In this document: one piece after another, positions 1 to 7,360 of the stretch | How positions within the stretch are numbered: the stretch's first letter is position 1 | Layout: each line of letters starts with the position of its first letter | NCBI GenBank assembly: GCA_012511245.1 | Contig: JAAZGM010000297.1 | Location: 1-15,558, forward strand | Source: Methanomicrobiales archaeon | Lineage (GTDB): Archaea; Halobacteriota; Methanomicrobia; Methanomicrobiales; Methanoculleaceae | Direction: 5' to 3' | Length of the DNA stretch: 15,558 nt | Program-made: the position numbers and the translations under genes | Notes under the pieces: generated by a model | The model's database searches: none | Seen by the model: only the letters and a program-made list of their open reading frames with translations | What the model was told of the DNA's origin: nothing

Positions 1-1182
1 AAGGTTCCCGCCGACGACCGCATGGACGAGATCGTCCTCGGCGGGGCGGTCGTGGGTGCGGTCCGCTACATCCCTGAAGAACGCCGATGGGAGCCTCTGC
101 CGCGTCCTGCCGCCGCAAACTATCTGCAACCGACGAAACGGTATGTCGTCGTCGATGACGGCGCGATCCCGTCCATCCTTGAGTCCGGGGCAAGCGTCCT
201 CGCGCCCGGCCTTGCCTCGATCGATCCCGCCGTCCGCGAGGGGGACGAGGTCTTCATCCTGGCAAAGACCGGCGAGTGTATCGGCGTCGGGAGAGCGCGG
301 GTCGATGCCGCAACTGCGAAGACGATGGAGCGGGGCGTCATCGTCAGGACGAGAAAGAACGTCCAGTCGATCTCTGTACCCGGAGAAGCGGCATGGGAAG
401 ATGCCGTCAGGGCGAACGAACCAGTCCTCGCGGAGTACGAGGATAAAAGCGTCCGGTTCGTCCGCGAGGTCGCAGAGCGGAACCGCGAGAGCCCCACGGT
501 CTCCTACTCCGGCGGCAAAGACAGCCTCGCGACCCTGCTCGTCGTCTTAAAAGCACTCGGCCCGGTGCCGCTCCTCTTTGCCGATACCGGGTTTGAGTTC
601 CCCGAGACATGCGAGAACGTGGATGTGGTTGCGGAGCACTACGATCTCCCCGTCCTGCGGGTCTGTGATAACGAGACGTTCTGGGAAGTGTTTGAGGAGA
701 ACGGTCCGCCGGCCGTCGACAACCGCTGGTGCTGCCGCGTCTGTAAACTCGACCCCATCGGCCGTCTGATCAACGAACAGTGGGGCGAATGTCTCTCTTT
801 CATCGGGCAGAGGAAGTACGAGTCGGTGCGGCGGATGCAGAGCAGGCGGGTCTGGAAGAACCCCCGCATCCCGCAGCAACTCTCCGCCGCCCCCATACAG
901 CAGTGGACGGCGATGCATGTCTGGCTCTACATCTTCCGCGAAAAAGCGCCCTACAACACCCTCTATGAGCGGGGGCTCGACCGTATTGGATGTTTCATCT
1001 GCCCCGCAAGCGACCTTGCGACGTTTGCCCTCATCGAGGACTCTCACCCCGAACTCCTGGCGATGTGGCGCGAGAATCTTGCCCGGTGGCAGGAGAAACA
1101 GGGTCTCGCCCCGGACTGGATCGAGCGCGGCCTCTGGCGAAAGCAGGGGGGCGCGGATGAGGAGGGGGACAGTTATAACTGA
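1..1182 (+). CDS. PUA-domain PP-loop protein of the PAPS reductase family (5' end outside window)
   Basis: The frame is open from the first base, so the ATG at 22 is probably internal and the true start lies upstream. Archaeal relatives usually begin with a zinc-ribbon-like segment, which would be off the left edge. Counting from the first codon, residues about 46-120 look like a PUA RNA-binding domain. The PP-loop SGGKDS follows at 170-175 and marks an ATP pyrophosphatase that activates its substrate by adenylation. Cysteines C244, C245 and C248 (CCxxC) and C331/C334 (CxxC) resemble the CC...CxxC set that binds a [4Fe-4S] cluster in APS-type sulfonucleotide reductases. Family membership is clear but the reaction is not. 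The PUA domain argues for an RNA substrate, perhaps sulfur insertion, rather than assimilatory sulfate reduction. It ends at TGA 1180-1182 and has no co-oriented neighbour in view. Confidence 0.85.
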   Translation, partial: KVPADDRMDEIVLGGAVVGAVRYIPEERRWEPLPRPAAANYLQPTKRYVVVDDGAIPSILESGASVLAPGLASIDPAVREGDEVFILAKTGECIGVGRARVDAATAKTMERGVIVRTRKNVQSISVPGEAAWEDAVRANEPVLAEYEDKSVRFVREVAERNRESPTVSYSGGKDSLATLLVVLKALGPVPLLFADTGFEFPETCENVDVVAEHYDLPVLRVCDNETFWEVFEENGPPAVDNRWCCRVCKLDPIGRLINEQWGECLSFIGQRKYESVRRMQSRRVWKNPRIPQQLSAAPIQQWTAMHVWLYIFREKAPYNTLYERGLDRIGCFICPASDLATFALIEDSHPELLAMWRENLARWQEKQGLAPDWIERGLWRKQGGADEEGDSYN

Positions 1183-1187
1183 GTATG

Positions 1188-1248
1188 AGCCCGGGTTTAC
1201 CTGTGCCGATAGGGCGTCTACCGGGGCATCTGCCCTGAAAGCCCGGGT
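1188..1248 (+). repeat. Paired AGCCCGGGT copies in the 3' flank
   Basis: AGCCCGGGT occurs at 1188-1196 and 1240-1248. Its core CCCGGG is self-complementary, so the two copies could pair in RNA and enclose an AGGGC/GCCCT stem (1211-1215 with 1232-1236). The block lies between the stop codon at 1182 and the T8 tract at 1321. It may be a structured 3' UTR or small RNA. No known RNA family is recognised, and the rest of 1183-1357 holds no gene that I can see. Confidence 0.3.
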
Positions 1249-1320
1249 GTCTTGTAGAGGAGAAAGACTCGCCTTAGTAGTTGAGCAGGATCGTGTAAGG
1301 GTAATCTTGTAAGAATAGGA

Positions 1321-1328
1321 TTTTTTTT
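1321..1328 (+). terminator. Oligo-T archaeal terminator
   Basis: A run of eight T on the plus strand lies about 140 bases downstream of the PP-loop gene stop. Archaeal RNA polymerase terminates at such T tracts, and nothing is encoded on the plus strand beyond it for a long distance. Confidence 0.5.
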
Positions 1329-1357
1329 AAAATTGGATTCTAAACATCCCGTTAAAG

Positions 1358-1468
1358 TGCTGCGGGTGGGATCCGAACCCACGATTTCCAGATGTCCCAG
1401 GTTTGGACGCACCGTTTCTCTCGAAAACCCTATGAGTCTGGCGCCCTAACCGACTAGGCCACCGCAGC
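1358..1468 (-). tRNA. tRNA-Met(CAU), elongator type, with intron
   Basis: Read on the minus strand from 1468, the acceptor stem GCTGCGG pairs with CCGCAGC, followed by discriminator A at 1358. The D arm runs GCC...GGC, the anticodon stem is CCAGA/TCTGG, the variable loop is five bases and the T arm is GTGGG-TTCGGAT-CCCAC. With the intron removed the mature tRNA is 74 nt and the anticodon is CAT (1432-1434). The 3' CCA is not encoded. G1-C72 and the overall arms fit elongator tRNA-Met. A tRNA-Ile2 whose C34 is modified to agmatidine has the same anticodon and cannot be fully excluded, but elongator Met is the common intron carrier in archaea. Confidence 0.9.
1394..1430 (-). other. tRNA-Met intron with bulge-helix-bulge splice motif
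   Basis: The 37-nt intron lies at the canonical position 37/38. In the precursor, CTCA of the anticodon loop pairs with TGGG near the intron 3' end, giving the four-base central helix. It is flanked by three-base bulges TAG and ACA, and by GGTT/AACC inside the intron and CCAGA/TCTGG outside. Cutting after the second base of each bulge releases exactly 37 nt. This is the substrate form of archaeal splicing endonuclease, and the halves are then joined by RtcB. Confidence 0.9.
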
Positions 1469-1500
1469 GCACAAAGTGCAGTATAACAATGATCTATCGA

Positions 1501-1508
1501 CAAATAAA
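1501..1508 (-). promoter_or_regulatory. Possible TATA box for tRNA-Met
   Basis: The minus strand reads TTTATTTG here, preceded by AAGG, about 36 bases before the tRNA 5' end. The position is reasonable for an archaeal TATA box with a short 5' leader. The match is not strong. Confidence 0.35.
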
Positions 1509-1540
1509 CCTTATGCATCCAGGGAAAATGAGACGGGAGG

Positions 1541-3016
1541 TCACTCCGTGTTTTTCCGGAGGTATACCTCGACCGCCGTGGTGATCGCCGCCACCTTCTT
1601 CCCCTGCCGGAGCGATGCAGCCAGCGTCTGCATACGTGTCTCCTCCTCGCGGAGGTAGCAGCGCAGGCTCGCGGCGATGTGCTCCTCCTGCAGGAAGTGC
1701 GTGTGCGTATCGCCGGCGATGAAGTGCGGGTTTCGCATGATCGCGTAGTGGAGCGGGAGCGTCGTCTTCACGCCCAGGACGACATACTCATAGATTGCCC
1801 GGCGCATCCTCTGGATCGCCTCCTCGCGGTCGGATCCCCAGGCGCAGAGCTTCGATATCATCGAGTCGTAGTGCGGGGGGATGGCGTAGCCCACGTGGAT
1901 GCCGGAATCGACCCGTATCCCGGGTCCGCCCGGCGACCGGTAACGGACGATCTTACCCGGGTCCGCGGAGAAGTTGTTCAGCGGATCCTCAGCGTTGATC
2001 CGGCACTCGATCGCGTGCCCCCGGATGCTGATATCCTCCTGCTCCATCGCGAGGTCTTCTCCGGCGGCGATGGCGATCTGCTGCTTCACGATATCCACCC
2101 CGGTGATGAACTCCGTGACGGTGTGCTCCACCTGCAGCCGGGTGTTCACCTCCATGAAGTAGTAGTTGCCGTTCGCGTAGAGAAACTCCACCGTGCCCGC
2201 GTTCTTGTAGTTCGACGCCTTTGCCGCGGTGATGGCCGATGCCGTCATCCGTTCCCGGAGATCGGGCGTCATGATCGGGCAGGGCGCCTCTTCGAGGAGT
2301 TTCTGGTGCCGGCGCTGGATGGAGCACTCCCGATCGTAGAGGTGAACCGTGTGCCCGCTCGCGTCGGCAAGGATCTGAACCTCGATATGGCGCGGTTTCG
2401 CGAGATACTTCTCGATGAAGACCGTCGGGTCGCCGAAGGCGGATCCTGCGATCCGCATCCCTCCCTCGATCGCCTCTTCAAGCCCCTCCTCGCTCTCGAC
2501 GATGTGCATGCCGATACCGCCGCCGCCCGCGCTTGCTTTCACGACCACCGGATAGCCGATATCGGCGGCGACCTTCTTTGCTTCATCGAGTGTGGTGACG
2601 CCCTCGGGCGTTCCCGGGAGGACCGGGACACCTGCCTTGCGCATCATCCCCTTCGACCCGATCTTTGAACCCAGCACCTCGATCGTCCGCCATGCCGGTC
2701 CGATGAACGTCAGCCCCTCTTCCTCGACCAGTTTTGCAAACTGGTAGTTCTCAGCAAGAAACCCGTATCCTGGGTGGATCGCTTCCGCAGCGGATTTCCG
2801 GGCGATATCGCAGATCCGCTCCTTGTTCAGGTAACTTTTGGACGGGTGCGCCTCGCCGACATAGAAGGCCTCATCGGCGTACTTGACATGGAGTGCGTTC
2901 TTATCGGGCTCAGAGTAGATCGCAACCGTGTCGATCCCGAGTTCCCGGCAGGCGCGCATAATCCGGATGGCAATCTCGCCACGGTTGGCGACCAGGATCT
3001 TATCAAAATACTTCAT
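1541..3016 (-). CDS. pycA: Pyruvate carboxylase subunit A (biotin carboxylase)
   Basis: This subunit uses ATP and bicarbonate to carboxylate the biotin on PycB, the first half of cytosolic oxaloacetate synthesis from pyruvate. The 491-aa protein (ATG at 3016, MKYFDKILVANRGEIA) shows the biotin carboxylase N-domain at about 1-110. ATP-grasp follows, with glycine-rich loop AGGGGIG at 163-169, metal-binding glutamates E276 and E289, and NTRLQVEH at 291-298. The C-terminal lid is at about 335-445. An in-frame TTG at 3040 would add eight residues, but the conserved MKYF start is preferred; the AGGAG at 3031-3035 is rather distant from it (14 nt). The gene follows pycB by 37 bases and is surely co-transcribed. 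PycB-before-PycA is the reverse of the pycA-birA-pycB order known in Methanosarcina. Confidence 0.95.
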   Translation of the reverse strand: MKYFDKILVANRGEIAIRIMRACRELGIDTVAIYSEPDKNALHVKYADEAFYVGEAHPSKSYLNKERICDIARKSAAEAIHPGYGFLAENYQFAKLVEEEGLTFIGPAWRTIEVLGSKIGSKGMMRKAGVPVLPGTPEGVTTLDEAKKVAADIGYPVVVKASAGGGGIGMHIVESEEGLEEAIEGGMRIAGSAFGDPTVFIEKYLAKPRHIEVQILADASGHTVHLYDRECSIQRRHQKLLEEAPCPIMTPDLRERMTASAITAAKASNYKNAGTVEFLYANGNYYFMEVNTRLQVEHTVTEFITGVDIVKQQIAIAAGEDLAMEQEDISIRGHAIECRINAEDPLNNFSADPGKIVRYRSPGGPGIRVDSGIHVGYAIPPHYDSMISKLCAWGSDREEAIQRMRRAIYEYVVLGVKTTLPLHYAIMRNPHFIAGDTHTHFLQEEHIAASLRCYLREEETRMQTLAASLRQGKKVAAITTAVEVYLRKNTE

Positions 3017-3053
3017 CGCGTACGCTCTCTCTCCTGACAACCCGGGGAGTGCC

Positions 3054-4808
3054 TCACTCGATGATCATCAGCACGTCGCCGTTCTGCACGACATCCCCGG
3101 CATTCACAAAGATCTCTTCGACCTTGCCGTCACGTGGGCTCCTTATGGGGTTCTCCATCTTCATCGCCTCGAGAACGATGAGTGTATCCCCCTTCTTGAC
3201 GGTGTTCCCTTTCTGGGTCAGCACCTGGAGAACCATGCCCTGCATATTGCTCTTGACGCCGCCTGCGACATCACCGCGGGGAGCCCTCCCTTTGCCTTCC
3301 GGAGCGGCCGCAGGGCCAGGGACCGTGACCGAGCACCCCTCCACGGTGACGATCCGGACCGAGAAGATCTCGCCGTCGACCTCCACCTCCATGGAGCTCG
3401 GGACCTCCGCTGTCCGTGCCACCGGGGCGGCCGGTTTCGGGATCGTCTCAGCCTGGCGCTCGCCCCTGAGGAACGATGGGGCAACGCTCGGGTAGAGGAT
3501 GTAGGTGAGGATATCCTCCTCCTTTGAGACCAACCCCTGTTCCTCTGCCTCCTTGCACATCTGCTCGCATATGGGTGCAAGAAGATCCGCCGGGCGAACC
3601 GTGACCGGTTCTTCGCCGTCGATGATCAGATCCCGTATCTCAGGGCTGATCGGGGCGGGTGAACGCCCGTAGAGGCCGCGGACATAGTCTTTCACCTCTG
3701 TCGTCACGTTCCGGTAACGCTCTCCGCCCATGAGGACGTTGAAGACCGCCTGGGTTCCCACGATCTGGCTCGTCGGCGTCACGAGCGGCGGATAGCCGAG
3801 ATCCTTCCTCACCCGCGGGATCTCTTCGAGAACCTCCTCCAGGCGGTTGAGCGCATTCTGTTCCTTGAGCTGCGAGATGAGGTTTGAGATCATGCCGCCG
3901 GGAAGCTGGTAGATCAGGACGTCCGAGTCGACCCGGTCTGCTATGGCGTTAAAGAGCGGTTCATACTTCTCCCGCATCTCCTTGCAGACATTCCGCACAG
4001 TACGTAGCGGCAGGAGGTCGATGCCGGTATCGCGTGGTGTCCCGATGACACTTGCAACAATGCTCTCCGTCGGTGGCTGAGATGTTCCGAGCGCGAACGG
4101 CGACATCGCCGTATCGAGGATATCCACGCCGGCATCGATCGCCGCCTGGTAACTCAGAGGCGCAACGCCGCTCGTGCAGTGGGAGTGGAGGCCGACCCTG
4201 ATATCGACCCTCTCCTTGATCCCGGTGATCAGGTCGCGGGCATCGTGGGGCATGATCAGCCCCGCCATGTCCTTGATGCAGATCGAGTCGCACTCATGCG
4301 CATAGAGTTCCTCCGCCATATCGACGAAGGTTGCAACGGAGTGAACAGGACTCGTCGTATAGGATATTGCGCCCTGCAGGTGCGCTCCGACGTTTCGCAC
4401 CTCCTCCATCGCCTTTGCCATATTCCTGATATCGTTGAGTGCATCAAAGACCCGGAAGATATCGACCCCGTTCCGCGCGGATGCCGCCACAAACCTCTCC
4501 ACGACATCATCGGGATAGTGGCGGTAGCCAACGAGGTTCTGGCCTCGCAGGAGCATCTGGATCGGGGTGCGCTTGAGCTCGGCCTTCAACGTCCGAAGGC
4601 GTTCCCAGGGATCGTCGTTTAAGAACCTGATGCAACTGTCAAAAGTCGCACCGCCCCAGGCTTCGACTGAGAAGAAACCGACTTCGTCAATAGCCCGGGC
4701 AAGAGGAAGCATATCCTCAGTCCGGAGTCGGGTAGCGATCAGCGATTGATGCGCGTCCCTAAGCGTGGTGTCGGTTATATTGAGTACATTAGACCTGGCC
4801 GCACACAT
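3054..4808 (-). CDS. pycB: Pyruvate carboxylase subunit B (carboxyltransferase with biotin carrier)
   Basis: This subunit transfers the carboxyl group from carboxybiotin to pyruvate, giving oxaloacetate for the incomplete reductive TCA pathway and amino acid synthesis. In 584 aa, the carboxyltransferase barrel starts with TDTTLRDAHQS (12-22). It carries the probable carboxylated lysine K179 in ICIKDMAG and the metal histidines of LHSH (207-210). A Pro/Ala-rich linker leads to the C-terminal biotinyl domain with EAMKME, where K550 is the biotinylated lysine. Start ATG 4808 has GAGGTG at 4818-4823, nine bases upstream. The related oxaloacetate decarboxylase alpha subunit has the same domains, but the adjacent biotin carboxylase gene and the absence of membrane beta/gamma subunits favour pyruvate carboxylase. 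Confidence 0.94.
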   Translation of the reverse strand: MCAARSNVLNITDTTLRDAHQSLIATRLRTEDMLPLARAIDEVGFFSVEAWGGATFDSCIRFLNDDPWERLRTLKAELKRTPIQMLLRGQNLVGYRHYPDDVVERFVAASARNGVDIFRVFDALNDIRNMAKAMEEVRNVGAHLQGAISYTTSPVHSVATFVDMAEELYAHECDSICIKDMAGLIMPHDARDLITGIKERVDIRVGLHSHCTSGVAPLSYQAAIDAGVDILDTAMSPFALGTSQPPTESIVASVIGTPRDTGIDLLPLRTVRNVCKEMREKYEPLFNAIADRVDSDVLIYQLPGGMISNLISQLKEQNALNRLEEVLEEIPRVRKDLGYPPLVTPTSQIVGTQAVFNVLMGGERYRNVTTEVKDYVRGLYGRSPAPISPEIRDLIIDGEEPVTVRPADLLAPICEQMCKEAEEQGLVSKEEDILTYILYPSVAPSFLRGERQAETIPKPAAPVARTAEVPSSMEVEVDGEIFSVRIVTVEGCSVTVPGPAAAPEGKGRAPRGDVAGGVKSNMQGMVLQVLTQKGNTVKKGDTLIVLEAMKMENPIRSPRDGKVEEIFVNAGDVVQNGDVLMIIE

Positions 4809-4861
4809 CGAATATTACACCTCGAAGGGCTGAGGAGATCGCGATAAAGCCTCTAAAAAGT

Positions 4862-5515
4862 TCACTGTAATAATATAAAAACATCTCGAACCAGGAGCCA
4901 CGATAAAAGTCCGAATATCACTGCCGATGAAGACGCCAGAATATCTCGCCGGTCTGTTCTGAATCGGGGGCATATCTGTCCTCCGAGCGTGTATCCCCGC
5001 ACCACCAGCAGTCTGGCGACTTCATCAGCCCTCCGGATCTGGGTTATGATGAGCAGAACAGCGATCGGCACGATCGTGCGTATCCCGATAGGGACTCCTT
5101 TGAGCGCCAATGCGATCCGCACCTGATCGATCTCCTGACGGATCACGTAAAGTCCGGTGAGCCCCATCTCAGCGATGAGCCCGATCTCAAACCCGATCCG
5201 CTTTCCAAGAGCCCAGACCGCCACGGCAAGCACTTCTCCCTCCTCTGTCTCGGAGTACGCCCATGCGGCAAGGAGAAGAACCACGACCATCCGTATGAAG
5301 TAGGAGAGGCCGGGGCCGCCGCCCCACGCCGAGACGAGCGCTGTTACGCCGATCATCGCGATGAGGGAGAGAAAGACCCCGGATCGAGGGAGGACTTTTG
5401 TGCGCGGTGTGAAGACGAGCCACCAGGCCAGAGCTGCGGCGGCGCCCGCCATACTTGCAAACGCAAAAAGCGAGAGGACGACGGTGGAAAAAAGCCTCAG
5501 CCTTGGATCCTGCAT
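4862..5515 (-). CDS. ecfT: ECF transporter T component (biotin uptake)
   Basis: This membrane scaffold couples the two ATPases to the BioY substrate-binding protein. The 217-aa protein has hydrophobic segments at about 8-36, 45-64, 70-88, 145-160 and 193-215. The long cytoplasmic part holds the two coupling-helix motifs that bind the ATPase grooves: ALALKG at 135-140 and LLVVRG at 169-174, variants of the Ala-x-Arg-Gly signature of EcfT/CbiQ/BioN. Start ATG 5515 overlaps the upstream ATPase by 19 bases and has GGGAGG at 5520-5525. It is last in the bioY operon, which is the main reason to assign it to biotin. A shared T unit serving other S components is also possible. Confidence 0.85.
   Translation of the reverse strand: MQDPRLRLFSTVVLSLFAFASMAGAAAALAWWLVFTPRTKVLPRSGVFLSLIAMIGVTALVSAWGGGPGLSYFIRMVVVLLLAAWAYSETEEGEVLAVAVWALGKRIGFEIGLIAEMGLTGLYVIRQEIDQVRIALALKGVPIGIRTIVPIAVLLIITQIRRADEVARLLVVRGYTLGGQICPRFRTDRRDILASSSAVIFGLLSWLLVRDVFILLQ
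4870..4881 (-). promoter_or_regulatory. TATA box for pycBA
   Basis: The minus strand reads TTTTTATATTAT, overlapping the last codons of the ECF T-component gene and about 62 bases before the pycB ATG. A start about 26 bases downstream would give a leader of roughly 40 nt containing the GAGGTG ribosome site. It would let pycBA be transcribed apart from the uptake operon upstream. Read-through from that operon is also possible across the 53-bp gap. Confidence 0.45.
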
Positions 5516-6195
5516 ATCGCCTCCCGGGCATCCTCAAGCGTGATGTTCTCGGGGCGGGCGCCCTGGTTCAGGGCATACACAAGGTATGGGGGGGCATGGC
5601 GCCACAGCGGGATCGCGTCCGGTACGCTGCCGAGGGAGGTCAACGTCCCGCCCTCCATCTCCCAGATGGCGTCAACCCGGGGAAGAATCGCGCGCTCATG
5701 CGAGAAGATGATGGTAATCCCTCCCTCCCTCTCCTCGATCATCCTGCAGGCCTTCTGTTTGGCGACGCAGTCAAGCGAGCTGAACGGTTCGTCCAGCATC
5801 AGCAGATCGGGATTCCGCATGAATGTGCAGGCCAGGATCAGCCGCTTCAGTTCGCCGCGGGAGAGATGGAATGGATCATCATCGCCGCGCCCGCGAAGAT
5901 CCGCCTGTTCGAGCACACTGGCCGGCGCAAGCCCCCATGACCCGGCCTCCTCGGCGACGGTCGGGCAGGTGACATGGTACTCGGGGAACTGCAGCAGGAG
6001 CAGGGCAGATTCGACTCCCTGCCGCTGGATGGATCCACTCCCAGGATGGAGGAGCCCGGCAAGCAGGAGGGCAAGCGTCGACTTCCCGCTCCCCACCGCT
6101 CCGCTGACGAGGTGCACTCCTTCCCCGAAGGTGCCGCTGCCCCGGAGGGTGAACGGGCCGCGGGAGAAGTGAACATCCCTGACGTCCACCCTCAC
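5497..6195 (-). CDS. ECF transporter ATPase, second subunit (canonical catalytic residues, variant signature)
   Basis: An ABC ATPase of 232 aa energising biotin uptake at the cytoplasmic membrane. Walker A GAVGSGKST is at 32-40, Q-loop glutamine at Q69, Walker B LMLDEP with D135/E136 and switch histidine H166. The ABC signature is LSRGE at 111-115, with arginine replacing the first glycine of LSGGQ. A GTG start at 6195 is chosen because GGAGG lies eight bases upstream and the GTG overlaps the preceding gene's TGA in a GTGA junction. A longer frame back to 6342 only reads through the upstream gene, and the GTG at 6210 lacks a good ribosome site. It lies between the first ATPase and the T component in the operon. 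Confidence 0.88.
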   Translation of the reverse strand: MRVDVRDVHFSRGPFTLRGSGTFGEGVHLVSGAVGSGKSTLALLLAGLLHPGSGSIQRQGVESALLLLQFPEYHVTCPTVAEEAGSWGLAPASVLEQADLRGRGDDDPFHLSRGELKRLILACTFMRNPDLLMLDEPFSSLDCVAKQKACRMIEEREGGITIIFSHERAILPRVDAIWEMEGGTLTSLGSVPDAIPLWRHAPPYLVYALNQGARPENITLEDAREAICRIQG

Positions 6196-6863
6196 CGGCG
6201 GATCCTCCACATTGAAGGGTAGAAGCACGTCTCTTCGAGGTTCGCAAAGACCTCTTCCGGTGTCCCGTGGTGCCTGACCGTCCCTCCCGTCATGAAGACG
6301 ACGTAATCCGCTTCTGCCGCGAGATCCATCGACTGCGTACACCAGAGCACGTGGGCGGCTTTGCTCTCCCTCACGGCGCCCTGGATCTGTGCGGTTGTCC
6401 CTGCATCCAGATGCGAATCGGCCTCGTCGAGGATGAGCACCTCAGGGTCATCGACACCGGCAGCAGCAAGTGCAACGAGGGCCTTCTCACCCCCTGAGAG
6501 CGTAGAGACCTTTTTGTCGAGGAGGTGCCGGATACCGATCTCCTCCGCGGCCGCCCGGACTCTCTCATCCGTCTCAGGACAGGAGCGGTGGCGAAACCGG
6601 GGGGATGACGCGATCTCATCGTACACCCGTGAGAAGAGGAGTGTCCGGTCGGGAAACTCTCCCACCCATCCGATCCTCACAGCGGCGGGCCGGCGGTCGA
6701 GGAGCAGGACTGTCCCTCTCCGGGGATCCTCGATGCCGGAGCAGACCGAGAGCAGTGTCGTCTTGCCGCTTCCATTCGGCCCTATCACGGCGATATGGCG
6801 TGCGTCCATCTCCAGATCGGGGATATCGATGATCCGGTGCCGGAGACCGGTGATCCGGATCAT
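6192..6863 (-). CDS. ECF transporter ATPase, first subunit (Q-loop and H-switch residues replaced)
   Basis: An ABC ATPase of 223 aa, partner of the ATPase encoded just downstream. Walker A GPNGSGKTT is at 28-36, signature LSGGE at 122-126 and Walker B LILDEAD with D146/E147. Two usually invariant positions differ. In GWVGEFPD the Q-loop glutamine is E69, and in WCTQSMDLA the switch histidine is Q177. The rest aligns closely with EcfA proteins, including the GTPEEVF segment near the C-terminus. Start ATG 6863 overlaps the bioY stop as ATGA, so translation is probably coupled; no strong ribosome site of its own is seen. Confidence 0.9.
   Translation of the reverse strand: MIRITGLRHRIIDIPDLEMDARHIAVIGPNGSGKTTLLSVCSGIEDPRRGTVLLLDRRPAAVRIGWVGEFPDRTLLFSRVYDEIASSPRFRHRSCPETDERVRAAAEEIGIRHLLDKKVSTLSGGEKALVALAAAGVDDPEVLILDEADSHLDAGTTAQIQGAVRESKAAHVLWCTQSMDLAAEADYVVFMTGGTVRHHGTPEEVFANLEETCFYPSMWRIRR
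6204..6208 (-). promoter_or_regulatory. Ribosome binding site GGAGG deciding the GTG start at 6195
   Basis: GGAGG on the minus strand with an eight-base spacer to GTG 6195. It sits inside the 3' end of the upstream ATPase gene and supports the short form of the downstream ATPase. Confidence 0.65.
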
Positions 6864-7360
6864 GTCACCCGTCTACCTATGGTATACGCCGCGAAGACCT
6901 TCACGACATCCCCGACGATGAATGGGACGACCCCGATCAGGATGGCCTCGATCAGCGAGAGCGATGCCGAGAAGGCGAGCCACGCCACACCGAAGAGGTA
7001 TATCGCGAAGGTTGCTATGATCAAGCCTGCGGCCCGGTACTTCGGCGCCTCATACTCGTAGGCAAGACCGGTGATGAGGGCGGCGGGGATGAACCCGACC
7101 AGAAATCCGCCAGTTGGGCTGAGGAGCACACCCAGACCAGCCGTGCCGTTGTGAAAGACCGGAAGGCTCATCGCCCCGAGGAGGATGTAAAGGGCGACAG
7201 GGATCACGGCATACCGCTTCATAACGATCCCGGAAAGGAGTACAAAGAGTGTCTGGAGCGTGATCGGGATCAGGGGCAGCGGTATGGATATCCAGCTCCC
7301 GGCAGCGATGAGCGCAACAAACGTGCCGCTGTAAGCGAGGATCTGGGCGCGATGTTTCAT
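6860..7360 (-). CDS. bioY: BioY, biotin-binding S component of ECF transporter
   Basis: BioY captures external biotin in the membrane and associates with the ECF module. The 166-aa, highly hydrophobic protein has about six membrane helices. BioY family motifs are visible: IPITLQTLF at 31-39, SLPVFHNGTAGLG at 65-77, SPTGGFLVGF at 81-90 and PFIVGDVVK at 146-154. The ATG at 7360 is preferred over an in-frame TTG at 7390 because the TTG lies inside the operator. No Shine-Dalgarno precedes the ATG, and the TATA-like tract at 7391-7399 would start RNA only about 5-10 bases upstream, so the mRNA is probably leaderless. It is first gene of the operon bioY-ATPase-ATPase-T. Confidence 0.93.
   Translation of the reverse strand: MKHRAQILAYSGTFVALIAAGSWISIPLPLIPITLQTLFVLLSGIVMKRYAVIPVALYILLGAMSLPVFHNGTAGLGVLLSPTGGFLVGFIPAALITGLAYEYEAPKYRAAGLIIATFAIYLFGVAWLAFSASLSLIEAILIGVVPFIVGDVVKVFAAYTIGRRVT

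Noticed and set aside
1679..2668. Long plus-strand open frame (329 codons) opposite pycA
   Set aside because: It is the antisense frame of a conserved, well-matched gene in high-GC DNA. It is rich in Arg, Asp and His in the way of shadow frames and has no ribosome site or recognisable domain.
3017..3040. TTG start for pycA at 3040
   Set aside because: The eight added residues are not typical of the family, and MKYFDKILVANRGEIA from ATG 3016 is the usual N-terminus.
6196..6342. N-terminal extension of the second ECF ATPase back to 6342
   Set aside because: The extra residues come from reading the first ATPase gene in another frame. A GGAGG-GTG start at 6195 with GTGA overlap fits better.
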